64,000 nt of DNA, from contig NC_007953.1 in assembly GCF_000013645.1 (NCBI RefSeq), positions 1,178,001-1,242,000 on the forward strand. Direction: 5' to 3'. A program made the translations under genes and the position numbers. A model generated the notes under the pieces. The model made no database searches. It was not told where the DNA came from and was given only the letters and a program-made list of their open reading frames with translations. The stretch comes from Paraburkholderia xenovorans LB400 (GTDB taxonomy: Bacteria > Pseudomonadota > Gammaproteobacteria > Burkholderiales > Burkholderiaceae). Shown here piece after piece: positions 9,199 to 18,457 of this stretch; the first letter of the stretch is position 1; each line of letters opens with the position of its first letter.

Positions 9199-9944
9199 AC
9201 ATGGCGGCTTCGCTGCATGCGCTGATCGATGCCACGGCCCACGCGGGGCTCGACTTCCGCTTCCTGCTCGACGCCTATGAGCGCGTGCCGTTCCTGCAAG
9301 GGATCGTGGTGAGCATCGGGATTGTCGTCTCGACGATGTGCGGCAGTGCGCTCGCCGGCCTGTTGCTGCTGCTCGCGTTGCGGGGCCGCAATCGGTGGAG
9401 CGCGGGCGCGGCGCGCGCGTTCGTCGAACTGACGCGCAATACGCCGACGCTCGTGCAGTTGTACTGTGCGTTTCTGGTCCTGAACATGCTCATCACGCAA
9501 TGGCTGCGCGAGAGCCATCTCGACAACCCGTTCAAGCCGTTCTTCTGGGTCGTGCTGGTGTTGTCGTTGCACAAGGGCGCGTTCCATGCGGAGGCGTTGC
9601 GCGCGGGCTTCGACGCGTTGCCGGCGCAAACGCTCGAAGGCGCCGCGGCGCTCGGCTTCGACCGCGCGACGCGCTTCTGGCGCATCGAGTTGCCGCTTGC
9701 GTTTCGCACGGCATTGCCGGCGCTCGTGAACAACTTCGTCGAGCTCGTGAAGGCGTCGGCGCTCGCGTCGGCCATCGCGGTCGGCGACATTACGTATCAG
9801 TCGATCATGATCTGGACGCAACGCGACAACGTGCTCGCGCTGATGATCCTGATCCTCGCGTTCTTTGGTCTGCTGACGTGGCTGGTCAGTCTCGCGGGAC
9901 GCTGGCTCGAACGACGTTTATGGATTCCCGGCTATGGCGCCTGA
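9195..9944 (+). CDS. Polar amino-acid ABC transporter permease 1
   Basis: A 249-residue inner-membrane protein with the binding-protein-dependent transport signature: TRNTPTLVQLYCAFLVL near the N-terminal third and a conserved EAA loop (EALRAGFDALPAQTLEGAAALG). Several hydrophobic helices are evident, including GIVVSIGIVVSTMCGSALAG and LMILILAFFGLLTWLVSLAG. The start is the ATG at 9195, preceded by GGAG and overlapping the binding-protein stop as ATGA. A longer frame upstream has no family resemblance. It would pair with permease 2 and the divergent ATPase to form one importer. Confidence 0.92.
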   Translation: MNMAASLHALIDATAHAGLDFRFLLDAYERVPFLQGIVVSIGIVVSTMCGSALAGLLLLLALRGRNRWSAGAARAFVELTRNTPTLVQLYCAFLVLNMLITQWLRESHLDNPFKPFFWVVLVLSLHKGAFHAEALRAGFDALPAQTLEGAAALGFDRATRFWRIELPLAFRTALPALVNNFVELVKASALASAIAVGDITYQSIMIWTQRDNVLALMILILAFFGLLTWLVSLAGRWLERRLWIPGYGA

Positions 9945-10779
9945 AGCAATCGCTACCTCCGCCGTTGGCGAACCGGCCTCCGGCCGCGACTCCGGCTCGC
10001 GCCGCACAACGCGCATGCAGGGCCTGGCCTCCGGCACCGCCACCGTGCTCGGCGTACTGATTGTCGGCGCGCTGCTGTGGGCCATCGCCCCCGATTCCGG
10101 TTCACGCGGCGAAACGCTCGCCCGTTTCGTCGAATGGACGCCCGCGCTTGCGCACGGATTCGCATTGAACGTGCTGATCAGCCTCGGCGCCATTGCGATC
10201 GGCTCCGTCATCGGCCTGGCGGTCGGCGCGCTGGCGCTGTCGCATTCGTTCGTGGGGCGCGTTGCCCGGCTTTGGGTGCAGGCCTTTCGCAACGCGCCGT
10301 GGCTGGTGCTGATCTACTTCACCACCTACGTGTTCCCGTTCGAATTCACCGTGTTCGGCGCGACACTGCCGTTTCCCGACTGGCTCAAGGTCACGCTGGG
10401 CCTCGCGCTGCCGGCAAGCGCGAACATCGCCGAAGTGTTTCGCGGCGCGGTGGCGTCGATCCCGACAACCCAATGGGAAGCCGCCAGTTCGCTCGCGTTC
10501 TCGCACACTCAGATCCTGTGGCATGTCGTGTTGCCGCAGTGCGTGCGGCGCATGTTGCCGCCGTGGATGAACGTCTACGCGATCATTACGATGGGCACGG
10601 CGCTGTCGTCGCTGGTGGGTATTCATGATCTGATCGATACCGCGCAGATCGCGAGCAGCACGGTCGCCCGTTCCAGTTTCACCGTACTCACGTACGTCGC
10701 GACGCTGGTGATCTTTTTTGCCTACTGCTATCCGATTTCCCAATTCACGCGCTGGCTGGAAAGGCGGTTCGCCGCCTGA
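9934..10779 (+). CDS. Polar amino-acid ABC transporter permease 2
   Basis: A 281-residue permease of the PAAT type. After a hydrophilic N-terminal stretch of about 30 residues it shows LISLGAIAIGSVIGLAVGAL, the RNAPWLVLIYFTTY segment corresponding to the conserved N-terminal permease motif, and an EAA loop FRGAVASIPTTQWEAASSL. Its start overlaps the end of permease 1 by 11 bp, a normal coupled arrangement. Two non-identical permeases are typical of cystine and histidine/glutamate importers. Confidence 0.92.
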   Translation: MAPEAIATSAVGEPASGRDSGSRRTTRMQGLASGTATVLGVLIVGALLWAIAPDSGSRGETLARFVEWTPALAHGFALNVLISLGAIAIGSVIGLAVGALALSHSFVGRVARLWVQAFRNAPWLVLIYFTTYVFPFEFTVFGATLPFPDWLKVTLGLALPASANIAEVFRGAVASIPTTQWEAASSLAFSHTQILWHVVLPQCVRRMLPPWMNVYAIITMGTALSSLVGIHDLIDTAQIASSTVARSSFTVLTYVATLVIFFAYCYPISQFTRWLERRFAA

Positions 10780-10941
10780 TCGCACAGCAAGGCGATCGGC
10801 GGGCGCCGCTACCATTCCGGGGCCATGGGTTTCACCCGCCATGCTGATTTCCGTCGAGCGACTTGAGTGACCGCGCCAACTCTCGCTGACGGTCTGCCAA
10901 CGCTACGTCCGACCCTCAGCTTCGTTGATCAATGAGACCCG

Positions 10942-11193
10942 ATCAGCTCAATTGCGTCCACCGACATCGCCGACGAACTGAAACATTGGTTCAGGAGCGA
11001 GGCCGCCGATGGCTTTGCCGTGATCCCGCCGATTCTGCCGGCAAGCCTCGACAGCTTCGTCGATCATGTCGTGCCGGAATTACAGCGGCGCGGCTTGTTC
11101 CGTCAGCGCTACGAACATGACACGCTGCGTGCGAACCTCGGTTTACCGGCCGACGTCGCTGCGCTGAGCAAGCTGCAGCGCTCCGCCGCTTGA
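10942..11193 (+). pseudogene. C-terminal remnant of an NtaA/SnaA/DszA-type FMN-dependent monooxygenase
   Basis: An open reading of 83 codons without a start contains DIADELKHWFRSEAADGF, PPILPASLDSFVDHVVPELQ and RRGLFRQRYEHDTLRANLGL before a TGA at 11191. This is the characteristic C-terminus of luciferase-like monooxygenases that act on sulfonates, sulfones or nitrilotriacetate. The N-terminal roughly 80 percent is missing; no match could be read in 10780-10940. Its place directly after the permeases suggests the transporter operon once included a flavin monooxygenase. Confidence 0.7.
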
Positions 11194-11259
11194 ACGGTTC
11201 GCGACCTTGCCGGCACAACCTTAAAGTTCGCGGGAATGTCGAAGCAGATTTTCCGGTGA

Positions 11260-12060
11260 CTATTCGCCTGACCCGGGCAACGCACCACGCATGTCGCCAG
11301 CGACCGCCGAGAAGGGCAACTTCATCAGCATGCCCGTAGCCCTTTCCGTGAGTTCGCCGGACGCCTCCGGCAGACCGCCTATGAAAGGTCTGGCAAACAG
11401 AAAGCCTTGCATCAGATCAATGTTGGTTGAGCTCAGCGCCGCGACCGCTTCCAGGGTCTCCACGCCTTCCGCGACGAGGCGCATGCCGAGTCGATCTCCG
11501 CCCGAACATATCCCGAACATCAGCGCCTGCCGGTCATAGTCTGTCTCGATCTTCTGCACCAGTTTCATGTCGACCTTGACGATATCGGGCCGAAGTTCAA
11601 GGAGCGTGTTAAGGCCGTTAAACCCGGTGCCAAAGTCGTCAAGCGCGAGCCTCGCCCCGTTGTCTCTGTGGCGGTCGATACAGCGCCGCAGCGGTTTGTA
11701 GTCAGTCACCGGCTCGCGTTCAGTAAGTTCGACAATGAGCCGCTCAACAGGAAAGCCAAGTTCGAGTGCTGCCCTGACAGTCGCATCGATACCGTAACGG
11801 GGATGACAGGTGGCGCCAGGCATGAAATTCAACGACAGGTTGACGACCAGCCCCAGCCTGACTGCTTCACGAAGAGCCTGCGTGCGACAGCGAAAATCGA
11901 AAGCGTAAAGCGCCTCCGATGCATGCGACTTCAACAGATCGACGGGAACCCGTCCCTGCGCATCTCGCGCGAGCGCCTCATAGCCGTATGTAACGATCCC
12001 GTTCCTCGTCACGCTTGCGATCAACTGAAAAGCGGTGCGTATCGGCGAGCCCTGATTCAT
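11260..12060 (-). CDS. EAL-domain cyclic-di-GMP phosphodiesterase (stand-alone)
   Basis: A 266-residue protein that is essentially only an EAL domain. All catalytic signatures are present: GYEALAR (EAL at residues 28-30), NLSLNF with the metal-binding Asn, VELTERE, LALDDFGTGFN, DIVKVDMKLV, LVAEGVET and MQGFLFARP. It should therefore hydrolyse c-di-GMP. No sensor domain or membrane segment is visible, so it is presumably cytosolic. It lies immediately downstream of a chemoreceptor gene on the same strand (58-bp gap), suggesting co-transcription and a link between taxis and c-di-GMP. Confidence 0.92.
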   Translation of the reverse strand: MNQGSPIRTAFQLIASVTRNGIVTYGYEALARDAQGRVPVDLLKSHASEALYAFDFRCRTQALREAVRLGLVVNLSLNFMPGATCHPRYGIDATVRAALELGFPVERLIVELTEREPVTDYKPLRRCIDRHRDNGARLALDDFGTGFNGLNTLLELRPDIVKVDMKLVQKIETDYDRQALMFGICSGGDRLGMRLVAEGVETLEAVAALSSTNIDLMQGFLFARPFIGGLPEASGELTERATGMLMKLPFSAVAGDMRGALPGSGE

Positions 12061-12117
12061 TGCGGTAGTTTCCGCCTGATAAAAGACTGTTGCGCGCTTT
12101 CGCCAGGCTCGATGGCG

Positions 12118-14010
12118 TCATGGATCGACACGAAACAGGCTTACCGTCGAGCGCAATTCCCGCCCTTGCGCGCTTAACGACTCCGACGCGGCCGCGATTT
12201 CTTCAACTAGCGCGGCATTTTGCTGCGTCGACTGGTCCATGAGGGCGACAGCCTGATTGATTTCATCGATTGAACGGGTTTGCTCGTCGGCGGTAGCGGC
12301 GATCTCCGTGGTGATGCTGGCGACTCTTTCCACTGCGTCATTCAGTTCGGCAATCGTCCTGCCCGCCAGGCTGATCTGGGTGGCGCCTTCCCTCACGTTA
12401 CCGACGGATGCCTCCAGCAAGGTCTTGATTTCCTTTGCCGCGCCGGTTGAGCGTTGTGCAAGGTTTCTGACCTCCGCTGCCACCACGGCGAACCCACGGC
12501 CGCTGTCGCCCGCGCGCGCCGATTCCACCGCGGCGTTAAGCGCCAGAATGTTGGTCTGAAAGGCAATACCTTCAATCAGCGCCACAATGCCGACGATACG
12601 CTCCGACTGGGTCACCGCGGCTTCCATCGTCGTGGCCGCATCCGCTGCCGCCACGTTGCCTCGATGAGCGGTCTGGACGGCGTCCGATGCGATCGCATTG
12701 GCGCGCTTCGCGCGATCGGCGGCTTCGCGAACCGCGCCGGCGAGCTGTTCCATGCTGGCGGCCGTCTGCTGGATCGATGCCGCCTGCTGCTCGGTTCTGG
12801 CGGAAAGGTCGCCATTGCCGGCGGAAACCTCGCGCGCGGCGGTCTCGAAATGAGTGCTGCTCGACGCTACCTTGACAAGCACGCCATGCAGTTTTTCGAC
12901 GAACGCGTTGAACCGGGTAGCGAGTAATCCAACCTCGTCTTCGCTGACCACCGGCAGACGCCGGGTAAGATCGCCATCTCCGGCAGCGATTTCATGCATC
13001 GACCCCGCGAGCTTCCGAAGCGGAACCGTGATGCGACGTCCAAGGACAATGGTGGCAAGCAGGGCCGCTGCCAGCACCAGAACACCTGTCAGTATCAACG
13101 CGAAGGTAAGGCGGTTGGCGGCGGCCATCATCCCCGACTCAGGCTCGAGAGCGTAATAGCGCCACCCGTTCCTTGGCGACGTATACGCATAAGCCTGATA
13201 GACGGTCGAATCGACGGCCACGCGCGTGGAGCCATCGGGAGCGGAAGCGAGCTGCTGATACCCGCCGCCCAGGCCCTTGAAGTCTTTGAATTCGTGTGCC
13301 TTGTCGCGTGGGTCGATCAGTATCTTTCCATTGCTGTCCGTCACGATAAGGTAGCCACTGTCGCCAAAGCGGATACCACTGGTCAGTTTGGCGAAACCGT
13401 CCAGCGAAAGATCCCCTTCCAGCACGCCCAGCACTTCGCCGCTAGCGCTCTTGACCACCCGGGCGAAAGGAATGATCGCTCCGCCGGAACCCGCAGCGCT
13501 GAGATACGGCGCCGGGCGCACGACGTGATCCGGATCGGTCATCGCCAGCTTGTACCAGGGCCGCTCCCGCGGATCATAATGCTCGCCGTTAAGGCTCTCG
13601 ATCGGCCACTGCACATAGCCTCCCGAGTGCGTACCGATGTCGAGGTAGCGCATGTTCGGGTGGGTGTCACCGAACTGTTTGAGCAGAGCGAAGATAGTCT
13701 GTTCGATTCCGCCGTTGGAGTCCGGCTTCATCTGGCCACCGTGCGTCAGATAATTCGTGATGGAGTCGTCGGCAGCCTGCAGTTGGGAAGTCTGGACGAG
13801 GTACATCAGGTTCTGCTCGACCTCCTTGAAGGTTCCGTCAAGGGACTCGTCGGCCTGGGTAATCCTCGCGTGACTCGATTGCTCGAATTCGTCGACAGCC
13901 TGGCGCCGGACGTTCAAGGCGCCGACCGTGGTCAACACCGCAACGCTTAACGCGAGGGCGGTGCCGAATGCGGCCGTGATCCTGAAACCAATCGAGCTTG
14001 TGACTTTCAC
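12118..14010 (-). CDS. Methyl-accepting chemotaxis protein with periplasmic Cache-type sensor
   Basis: A 630-residue chemoreceptor. It has a first membrane helix near residues 10-32, a periplasmic domain of about 260 residues with dCache-like strings (DIGTHSGGYVQWP, RPWYKLAMTDPDH, GYLIVTDSNGKILIDPR), a second helix (LTFALILTGVLVLAAALLAT), a HAMP segment (RRITVPLRKLAGSMHEIAAG) and the signalling hairpin (EGIAFQTNILALNAAVESAR). I chose the GTG at 14010, which follows GGAAGA, over a longer frame at 14088. The C-terminus ends LFRVDP and has no CheR-binding pentapeptide. The ligand is unknown; dCache receptors often bind amino or organic acids. Confidence 0.9.
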   Translation of the reverse strand: MKVTSSIGFRITAAFGTALALSVAVLTTVGALNVRRQAVDEFEQSSHARITQADESLDGTFKEVEQNLMYLVQTSQLQAADDSITNYLTHGGQMKPDSNGGIEQTIFALLKQFGDTHPNMRYLDIGTHSGGYVQWPIESLNGEHYDPRERPWYKLAMTDPDHVVRPAPYLSAAGSGGAIIPFARVVKSASGEVLGVLEGDLSLDGFAKLTSGIRFGDSGYLIVTDSNGKILIDPRDKAHEFKDFKGLGGGYQQLASAPDGSTRVAVDSTVYQAYAYTSPRNGWRYYALEPESGMMAAANRLTFALILTGVLVLAAALLATIVLGRRITVPLRKLAGSMHEIAAGDGDLTRRLPVVSEDEVGLLATRFNAFVEKLHGVLVKVASSSTHFETAAREVSAGNGDLSARTEQQAASIQQTAASMEQLAGAVREAADRAKRANAIASDAVQTAHRGNVAAADAATTMEAAVTQSERIVGIVALIEGIAFQTNILALNAAVESARAGDSGRGFAVVAAEVRNLAQRSTGAAKEIKTLLEASVGNVREGATQISLAGRTIAELNDAVERVASITTEIAATADEQTRSIDEINQAVALMDQSTQQNAALVEEIAAASESLSAQGRELRSTVSLFRVDP

Positions 14011-14274
14011 AGTAATTCTTCCGTTGAGCGCGTTAACTTGACCGGACACAGCCAGAACCGCACTGGGGACAAGCCTGTCTGTCGGCACAATCGAAGATTT
14101 CTTTATAGGCTTTTAATACGGCAAATTACATGGCGGGGAAACTCAAATTGCCGTCGCTTCACACACCTAAGTTTCAAACAGACACCTGTAGAATGGGCCG
14201 GCGTCCGCGCGATGCCGCTAAAGATCGTAATCCCGAGGTACGGACGATTACGGACGATTCCCGACCATTGAGCG

Positions 14275-14420
14275 CGACCTGGAGAGCGGTCACACCGCGA
14301 TCGGGCGCAGCGGTGAGCGCGGCCTTCGCGCCGTCTTCCGCGACACCGCCCCACGAGCCGCCGATCGCCCAGGCCCCAGAGCCGATTTCCGACACGTTCT
14401 AGCCGGTGCGACCAGTTTTC
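14275..14420 (-). pseudogene. N-terminal remnant of an aldo/keto reductase
   Basis: The minus strand reads NVSEIGSGAWAIGGSWGG and AALTAAPDRGVTAL, the expected beginning of an aldo/keto reductase (family pattern GRTGLxVSEIGFGAWAIGG). Just upstream the expected G-R-T-G-L can be recovered only with one base missing and with a TAG in place of the Leu codon. Homology fades after about 45 codons. It is a decayed gene start with no visible remainder. Confidence 0.6.
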
Positions 14421-15265
14421 TCTTCGCAAGCGTCATTTAAGTGCTCGTGCTGGGTTTCGCCAAATTGCGAACCGCGCCGCGTCCCCTGCCGGCGGCTCTT
14501 CCGGTTTGAATACGTGCAGGAAGACCGCGGCGCCACGCAGAACCCCTGGCGGCATCTTCGTTAAAGGAACGGTTCGGGATTAACCTTATTCCTTAAACGG
14601 CATTATTGTTAAAAACGCGATCAATATAATTTCCCCACGCGAAACCCGTGCCGTAAATATTGGTAATAAAAAACTGGATTCGTCGTCGGCCGACCTCGCC
14701 GGGACCCCGACTGTATGCTCCGAACGGAAGGGACGAACCGGAAACCGCTATCACACAGGGGTAACGGCTGCCCCACGGTTTTTTGCGCACAGCCGAAAAT
14801 TGGCTGAGATAGAGTCAGACATGTCCGCGAATGCGCATTAGAACACTGCAAAATTGTTGTCGATTGTGTACATTCCCGCCTTGCCCGGCTCGGACACCAT
14901 CACACGGGCGCAGTGATGTTTCATTTTTCAAATCGCTTTTTTTGCAGAACGTTTGAAAGGAATCCGAAAACCTGGCGACTCCGCTCGGCACCGCGTCGGC
15001 GCAGCCGCTTAAGCCGTGCCTGAACCGCATTTGAACCGCGGGATTGGCGCAATCGGATACCCGGACGAACGGCTTCCCCGTCAGCGGTCTCCGGAACAAG
15101 GATTATGTGTCGCGTCTTTCAGCAAAACGTCTTCAGCCAGGACGATATTGATTCCGTCCGGTGCCTTTCGCGGGCAGCGCGATTAGCCAAGGCCGAAGCT
15201 CGCCGACCGACGCGCGACGCGATGCATGGACGCCACCCAGTTCAACCCAAAGCCCTGGAAATTTC
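14421..15265. other. Intergenic region before the RND operon, partly AT-rich
   Basis: About 850 bp without a convincing gene. The part at about 14570-14680 is clearly AT-richer than the surroundings. A 65-codon minus-strand frame (14593-14790) ends in an unusual aromatic tail (FAWGNYIDRVFNNNAV) but I recognise no family. The plus-strand promoter of the RND operon should lie between about 14830 and 15260; no confident boxes were picked. Confidence 0.35.
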
Positions 15266-18200
15266 ATGCTCGGCCTAGTACGTATCGCTCTCCGACGACC
15301 CTACACCTTTGTCGTCCTGGCGATCCTCATCTTGATCATAGGACCGCTGTCCGCGCTCAAAACGCCGACCGACATCTTCCCCGACATCCGCATCCCCGTC
15401 ATCAGCGTGGTGTGGCAATACACGGGTCTGCCGCCGGACCAGATGGCAGGACGGATCACGTCGACGTTCGAACGCTCGCTGACCACCACCGTCAACGACA
15501 TCCAGCACATCGAAGCGGAATCGGTGAACGGCTTCGCGGTCATCAAGATTTTTTTCCAGCCGGGCGTGAACATCAGCAACGCCAACGCCCAGGTAACCGC
15601 CATCGCTCAAACCCAGCTACGCCAGTTGCCGCCGGGCACCACGCCGCCGCTGATCCTGAACTACAACGCGTCGACGGTGCCGATCATCCAGCTCGCGCTG
15701 TCGGGCAAGGGACTGTCGGAACAGAACCTGGGCGACCTTGCGTTGAATCAGTTGCGTCCGGCGCTCGTTACCGTGGCCGGCGCGTCGATTCCGTATCCGT
15801 TCGGCGGCAAGTCGCGCGAAGTGCAGATCGACGTCAACCCTGCCGCGATGCAGGCGCGCGGGCTGTCCGCGCAGGACGTCGCGAACGCGCTCGCGAGCCA
15901 GAACCTGCTGACGCCGATCGGCACGGAAAAAATCGGCGATCATGAATACACACTGCAACTGAACAACGCGCCGTCCGCGCTCAAGGCGCTCGGCGACCTG
16001 CCGATCAAGGCGGTCAACGGCACCACCGTTTACATTCGCGACGTCGCCAACGTTCGCGACGGCAATCCGCCGCAAACAAACATCGTGCACGTGGACGGCA
16101 AACGTTCCGTGCTGATGTCGGTACTGAAGAACGGTTCGGTGTCGACGCTCGGCATCATCTCGGGCATCAAACAGCATGTGCTCGATGCGAAAGCGTCGTT
16201 GCCCGACGCGCTGCAGATCGCGCCGATCGGCGACCAGTCGCTATTCGTGCGCGCGGCGATCAGCGGCGTGGCGCGTGAAGGCGTGATCGCGGCCGCGCTG
16301 ACCAGCCTGATGATCCTGCTGTTCCTCGGCAGCTGGCGCTCGACGGTGATTATCGCGACCTCGATTCCGCTCGCCATTCTCGGTTCGATCGCAACCTTGT
16401 CGGCGCTCGGCGAGACCCTCAACATCATGACGCTGGGCGGCCTCGCGCTCGCGGTGGGGATTCTCGTCGACGATGCGACCGTCACCATCGAGAACATCAA
16501 CTGGCATCTCGAGCAGGGCAAGCAGGTTGAGGAGGCCATTCTCGACGGCGCGGCGCAGATCGTCACGCCGGCGTTCGTCGCGCTGCTGTGTATCTGTATC
16601 GTGTTCGTGCCGATGTTCTTCCTCGACGGCGTGGCGCGCTTCCTCTTCGTGCCGATGGCCGAGGCCGTGATCTTCGCGATGATCTCGTCGTTCATCCTGT
16701 CGCGCACGCTCGTTCCGACCATGGCGAAATATCTGCTGCATCCGCACCATCCGGAGGAGCCGGAACATGAAAAGAAACGTCCCGGACCGCTTGCGCGCTT
16801 TCAGCAAGGCTTCGAACGACGCTTCGAAAAGATTCGCGCCGGTTATCACGGCGTACTCGAACTGGCGCTGAATCATCGCGCGCCGTTCGTAAGCTGTTTT
16901 CTCGGCTTCGTGCTGCTGTCGTTCGCGCTGGTGCCTTTACTGGGGCGCAACTTCTTCCCGGACGTGGACGCCGGTCAGATATTGATGCACGTGCGCGCAC
17001 CGGTCGGCGTACGGGTCGAAAAAACCGCGGAGATTTTCGCGAACGTGGAAAACTCCATTCGCCAGATCATTCCGGCCGCCGAACTCGGCACGATGGTCGA
17101 CAACATCGGCATGCCGGTCAGCGGTATCAATCTCGCGTACAACAACACCGGCACCATCGGCTCGCAGGACGGCGACATCCAGATCGCGTTAAGCGAAGAT
17201 CACCACCCCACTGCCGACTATGTGCGGCAGATGCGCGAGAAGTTGCCGCGCCTCTATCCGGGCGTGACTTTCTCGTTCCCGCCCGCGGACATCATTAGCC
17301 AGATTCTGAACTTCGGGTCGCCGGCGCCGGTCGACCTGCAGGTGCGCGGCAACAACCTGTCCGCGAACTTCGCGTACGCGAGCCGCCTGTTGCGCGAGAT
17401 CCGCCAGATTCCCGGCGTGGTCGACGCGCGTATCCAGCAGGCACAAAATGCACCGACTTTCAACGTCGACGTGGATCGTACCCGCGCGCAACTGCTTGGC
17501 ATCAACGAACGCGACGTGACCAATAGCCTGGTGGTCAACCTCGCCGGTTCGAGCCAGGTCGCGCCGACGTTCTGGCTGAACAACGCAAACGGCGTGTCGT
17601 ATCCGATCGTGATGCAGACGCCGCAATACAACCTCGATTCGCTCGCCTCGCTGCAGAACCTGCCGATCACGTCGAGTCTGCAGAGCAGCGGACAAATCCT
17701 CGGCGGCCTCGCGACCGTCCAGCGCGTGAACACCAATGAGGTTGTCAGCCAGTACAACATCCAGCCGATGGTCGAGATTTTCGCGACCACCCAGGGTCGC
17801 GATCTCGGCGCGGTCGCGGCCGAGATCCAGCGAGTGGTGAAAGACAACGCCGGCACGCTGCCGAAGGGTTCGTCAATCGCGCTGCTCGGCCAGGTGCAGA
17901 CGATGAATAGCGCGTTCGCCGGCATGCTGTTCGGGCTGCTCGGCGCGGTCGTGCTGATTTATCTGATTGTCGTGGTCAACTTCCAGTCGTGGGCCGATCC
18001 GTTCGTGATCGTCATGGCGTTGCCCGCGGCGCTCGCCGGCATCATCTGGATGCTGTTCGCCACCCATACCACGCTGTCCGTACCCGCGTTGACAGGAGCG
18101 ATCATGTGCATGGGGGTCGCGACCGCCAACTCCATTCTGGTGGTCAGCTTCTGCCGCGAGCGCCTCGCCGAACACGGCGATCCGTTCAAGGCCGCGCTCG

Positions 18201-18457
18201 AAGCCGGCTTCACCCGCTTCCGTCCGGTGCTGATGACCGCCCTGTCGATGATCATCGGCATGGCGCCGATGGCGCTCGCGCTAGGCGAAGGCGGCGAACA
18301 GAACGCACCACTGGGCCGCGCCGTGATTGGCGGCCTGCTTTTCGCCACCACCGCGTCGCTGCTCCTCGTACCGGTGATCTTCTGCATTGTTCACTCGCGC
18401 CCTGGCCGCGCGATTGCCCCGAGACCTGCTACAGAAGGACCCGCTCATGTCGTCTGA
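15266..18457 (+). CDS. RND efflux pump inner-membrane transporter
   Basis: A 1063-residue HAE1/MMPL-type resistance-nodulation-division transporter. It starts MLGLVRIALRRPYTFVVL, has the large periplasmic loops expected of the family, the proton-relay helix LALAVGILVDDATVTIENIN with its Asp pair, a second half beginning near LELALNHRAPFVSCF, and a final helix block ending ATTASLLLVPVIFC. I chose the ATG at 15266, preceded by GGAAA; the longer frame has a non-conserved extension. Gene order permease-adaptor-channel, with 11-bp and 8-bp overlaps, implies one operon. Substrates are unknown; similar Burkholderia operons export drugs, dyes or solvents. Confidence 0.95.
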   Translation: MLGLVRIALRRPYTFVVLAILILIIGPLSALKTPTDIFPDIRIPVISVVWQYTGLPPDQMAGRITSTFERSLTTTVNDIQHIEAESVNGFAVIKIFFQPGVNISNANAQVTAIAQTQLRQLPPGTTPPLILNYNASTVPIIQLALSGKGLSEQNLGDLALNQLRPALVTVAGASIPYPFGGKSREVQIDVNPAAMQARGLSAQDVANALASQNLLTPIGTEKIGDHEYTLQLNNAPSALKALGDLPIKAVNGTTVYIRDVANVRDGNPPQTNIVHVDGKRSVLMSVLKNGSVSTLGIISGIKQHVLDAKASLPDALQIAPIGDQSLFVRAAISGVAREGVIAAALTSLMILLFLGSWRSTVIIATSIPLAILGSIATLSALGETLNIMTLGGLALAVGILVDDATVTIENINWHLEQGKQVEEAILDGAAQIVTPAFVALLCICIVFVPMFFLDGVARFLFVPMAEAVIFAMISSFILSRTLVPTMAKYLLHPHHPEEPEHEKKRPGPLARFQQGFERRFEKIRAGYHGVLELALNHRAPFVSCFLGFVLLSFALVPLLGRNFFPDVDAGQILMHVRAPVGVRVEKTAEIFANVENSIRQIIPAAELGTMVDNIGMPVSGINLAYNNTGTIGSQDGDIQIALSEDHHPTADYVRQMREKLPRLYPGVTFSFPPADIISQILNFGSPAPVDLQVRGNNLSANFAYASRLLREIRQIPGVVDARIQQAQNAPTFNVDVDRTRAQLLGINERDVTNSLVVNLAGSSQVAPTFWLNNANGVSYPIVMQTPQYNLDSLASLQNLPITSSLQSSGQILGGLATVQRVNTNEVVSQYNIQPMVEIFATTQGRDLGAVAAEIQRVVKDNAGTLPKGSSIALLGQVQTMNSAFAGMLFGLLGAVVLIYLIVVVNFQSWADPFVIVMALPAALAGIIWMLFATHTTLSVPALTGAIMCMGVATANSILVVSFCRERLAEHGDPFKAALEAGFTRFRPVLMTALSMIIGMAPMALALGEGGEQNAPLGRAVIGGLLFATTASLLLVPVIFCIVHSRPGRAIAPRPATEGPAHVV

